Shown piece after piece: positions 15,623 to 15,946 of a DNA stretch of 15,946 nucleotides (within the stretch, counting starts at the first letter, position 1; each line of letters starts with the position of its first letter). The stretch comes from SIG455 sp045646385 (GTDB lineage Bacteria; Bacillota; Clostridia; UMGS1810), in contig JAZRKQ010000029.1 in the NCBI GenBank assembly GCA_045646385.1, positions 1 to 15,946 of the forward strand, in the 5' to 3' direction. The notes below the pieces were generated by a model. It saw nothing but the letters and a program-made list of their open reading frames with translations. It had not been told where the DNA came from and made no database searches. The translations under genes and the position numbers were made by a program.

Positions 15623-15946
15623 ATGAAAAAGAAACATAGAGGCATAGAGCAGATAAAAAGTCGTGACGGTTTTTTGTTTGTGCTTCCGTGGACAATAGGT
15701 ATTGTGCTTTTTGTTCTTATTCCACTTGTTAAATCACTTTGGTATGCTTTTTCTGATGTATCACTGACTGCTGATGGCATAGAGTCTAAGTTTAACAATT
15801 TTGCAAATTTTAAATACATATTTGCCCAAGATCCTGATTTTTTGTCAGAACTTGGTTCATCACTTTCAACATTTTTGTACTCACTACCTATTATTGTTAT
15901 TTTAAGCCTTATATTTGCTTTGATTTTGTCCTCAAAATTTAAGGGA
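15623..15946 (+). CDS. Second MalF/UgpA-type sugar ABC permease (3' end outside window)
   Basis: A 108-codon start of a permease that runs off the right edge in frame. The ATG at 15623 follows AGGTGA (15612-15617), which overlaps the previous stop, with a 5-base spacer; only 5 bases separate the genes. The protein starts MKKKHRGIEQ, has a hydrophobic segment at about 17-42 (FLFVLPWTIGIVLFVLIPLV), then NFANFKYIF (58-66), equivalent to GLDNYIFMF of the upstream MalF-type permease, and a second hydrophobic segment from about 84. The sequence differs clearly from the permease at 9457, so it is a separate transporter subunit rather than a recent copy. The EAA loop lies beyond the window. Confidence 0.88.
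   Translation, partial: MKKKHRGIEQIKSRDGFLFVLPWTIGIVLFVLIPLVKSLWYAFSDVSLTADGIESKFNNFANFKYIFAQDPDFLSELGSSLSTFLYSLPIIVILSLIFALILSSKFKG

Noticed and set aside
15559..15819. 86-codon - strand open frame near the right edge
   Set aside because: It overlaps both the end of the lipoprotein gene and the clear start of a + strand permease that has a good ribosome binding site.

Overview
The window is a single strand-biased block: nine protein genes, all on the + strand, with only about 140 non-coding bases in 15.9 kb. Low GC content, strong GGAGG-type ribosome binding sites, two lipobox lipoproteins and sugar-uptake permeases with no ATPase gene beside them all suggest a Gram-positive Clostridia-type bacterium, probably gut or rumen. 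This is inferred from sequence character only; no marker gene is present.

Layout: (1) nt 2-3367, the 3' part of a very large surface protein with six tandem beta-sandwich modules, coiled-coil linkers and a C-terminal membrane anchor. (2) nt 3367-4815, a lipoprotein solute-binding protein (SBP) with a Gly/Ser/Pro linker, joined to gene 1 by a TAATG overlap. (3) nt 4831-6549, a membrane-associated or secreted clan GH-A-like glycoside hydrolase. A hairpin terminator or attenuator follows at nt 6556-6584, the only sizeable gap. (4) nt 6632-9460, an unusual 942-residue protein with two tandem beta-sandwich modules, a helical spacer and a complete SBP domain, but no lipobox. (5, 6) nt 9457-11229, two MalF/MalG-type permeases. 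(7) nt 11250-13379, a beta-propeller/TPR-like/YIP1 membrane fusion. (8) nt 13398-15617, a large lipoprotein that looks like the DUF5696 family. (9) nt 15623 to the window end, the start of another MalF-type permease, so a second transporter begins here.

Taken together this looks like a carbohydrate capture, cleavage and import locus. The modular surface protein could hold a polysaccharide near the cell, the hydrolase and perhaps the DUF5696-like protein could process it, and the two SBPs could pass oligosaccharides to two permease systems powered by an ATPase encoded elsewhere. The propeller-YIP1 protein is the least explained part. The substrate cannot be read from the sequence. No RNA gene, mobile element, CRISPR array or regulator gene was seen.
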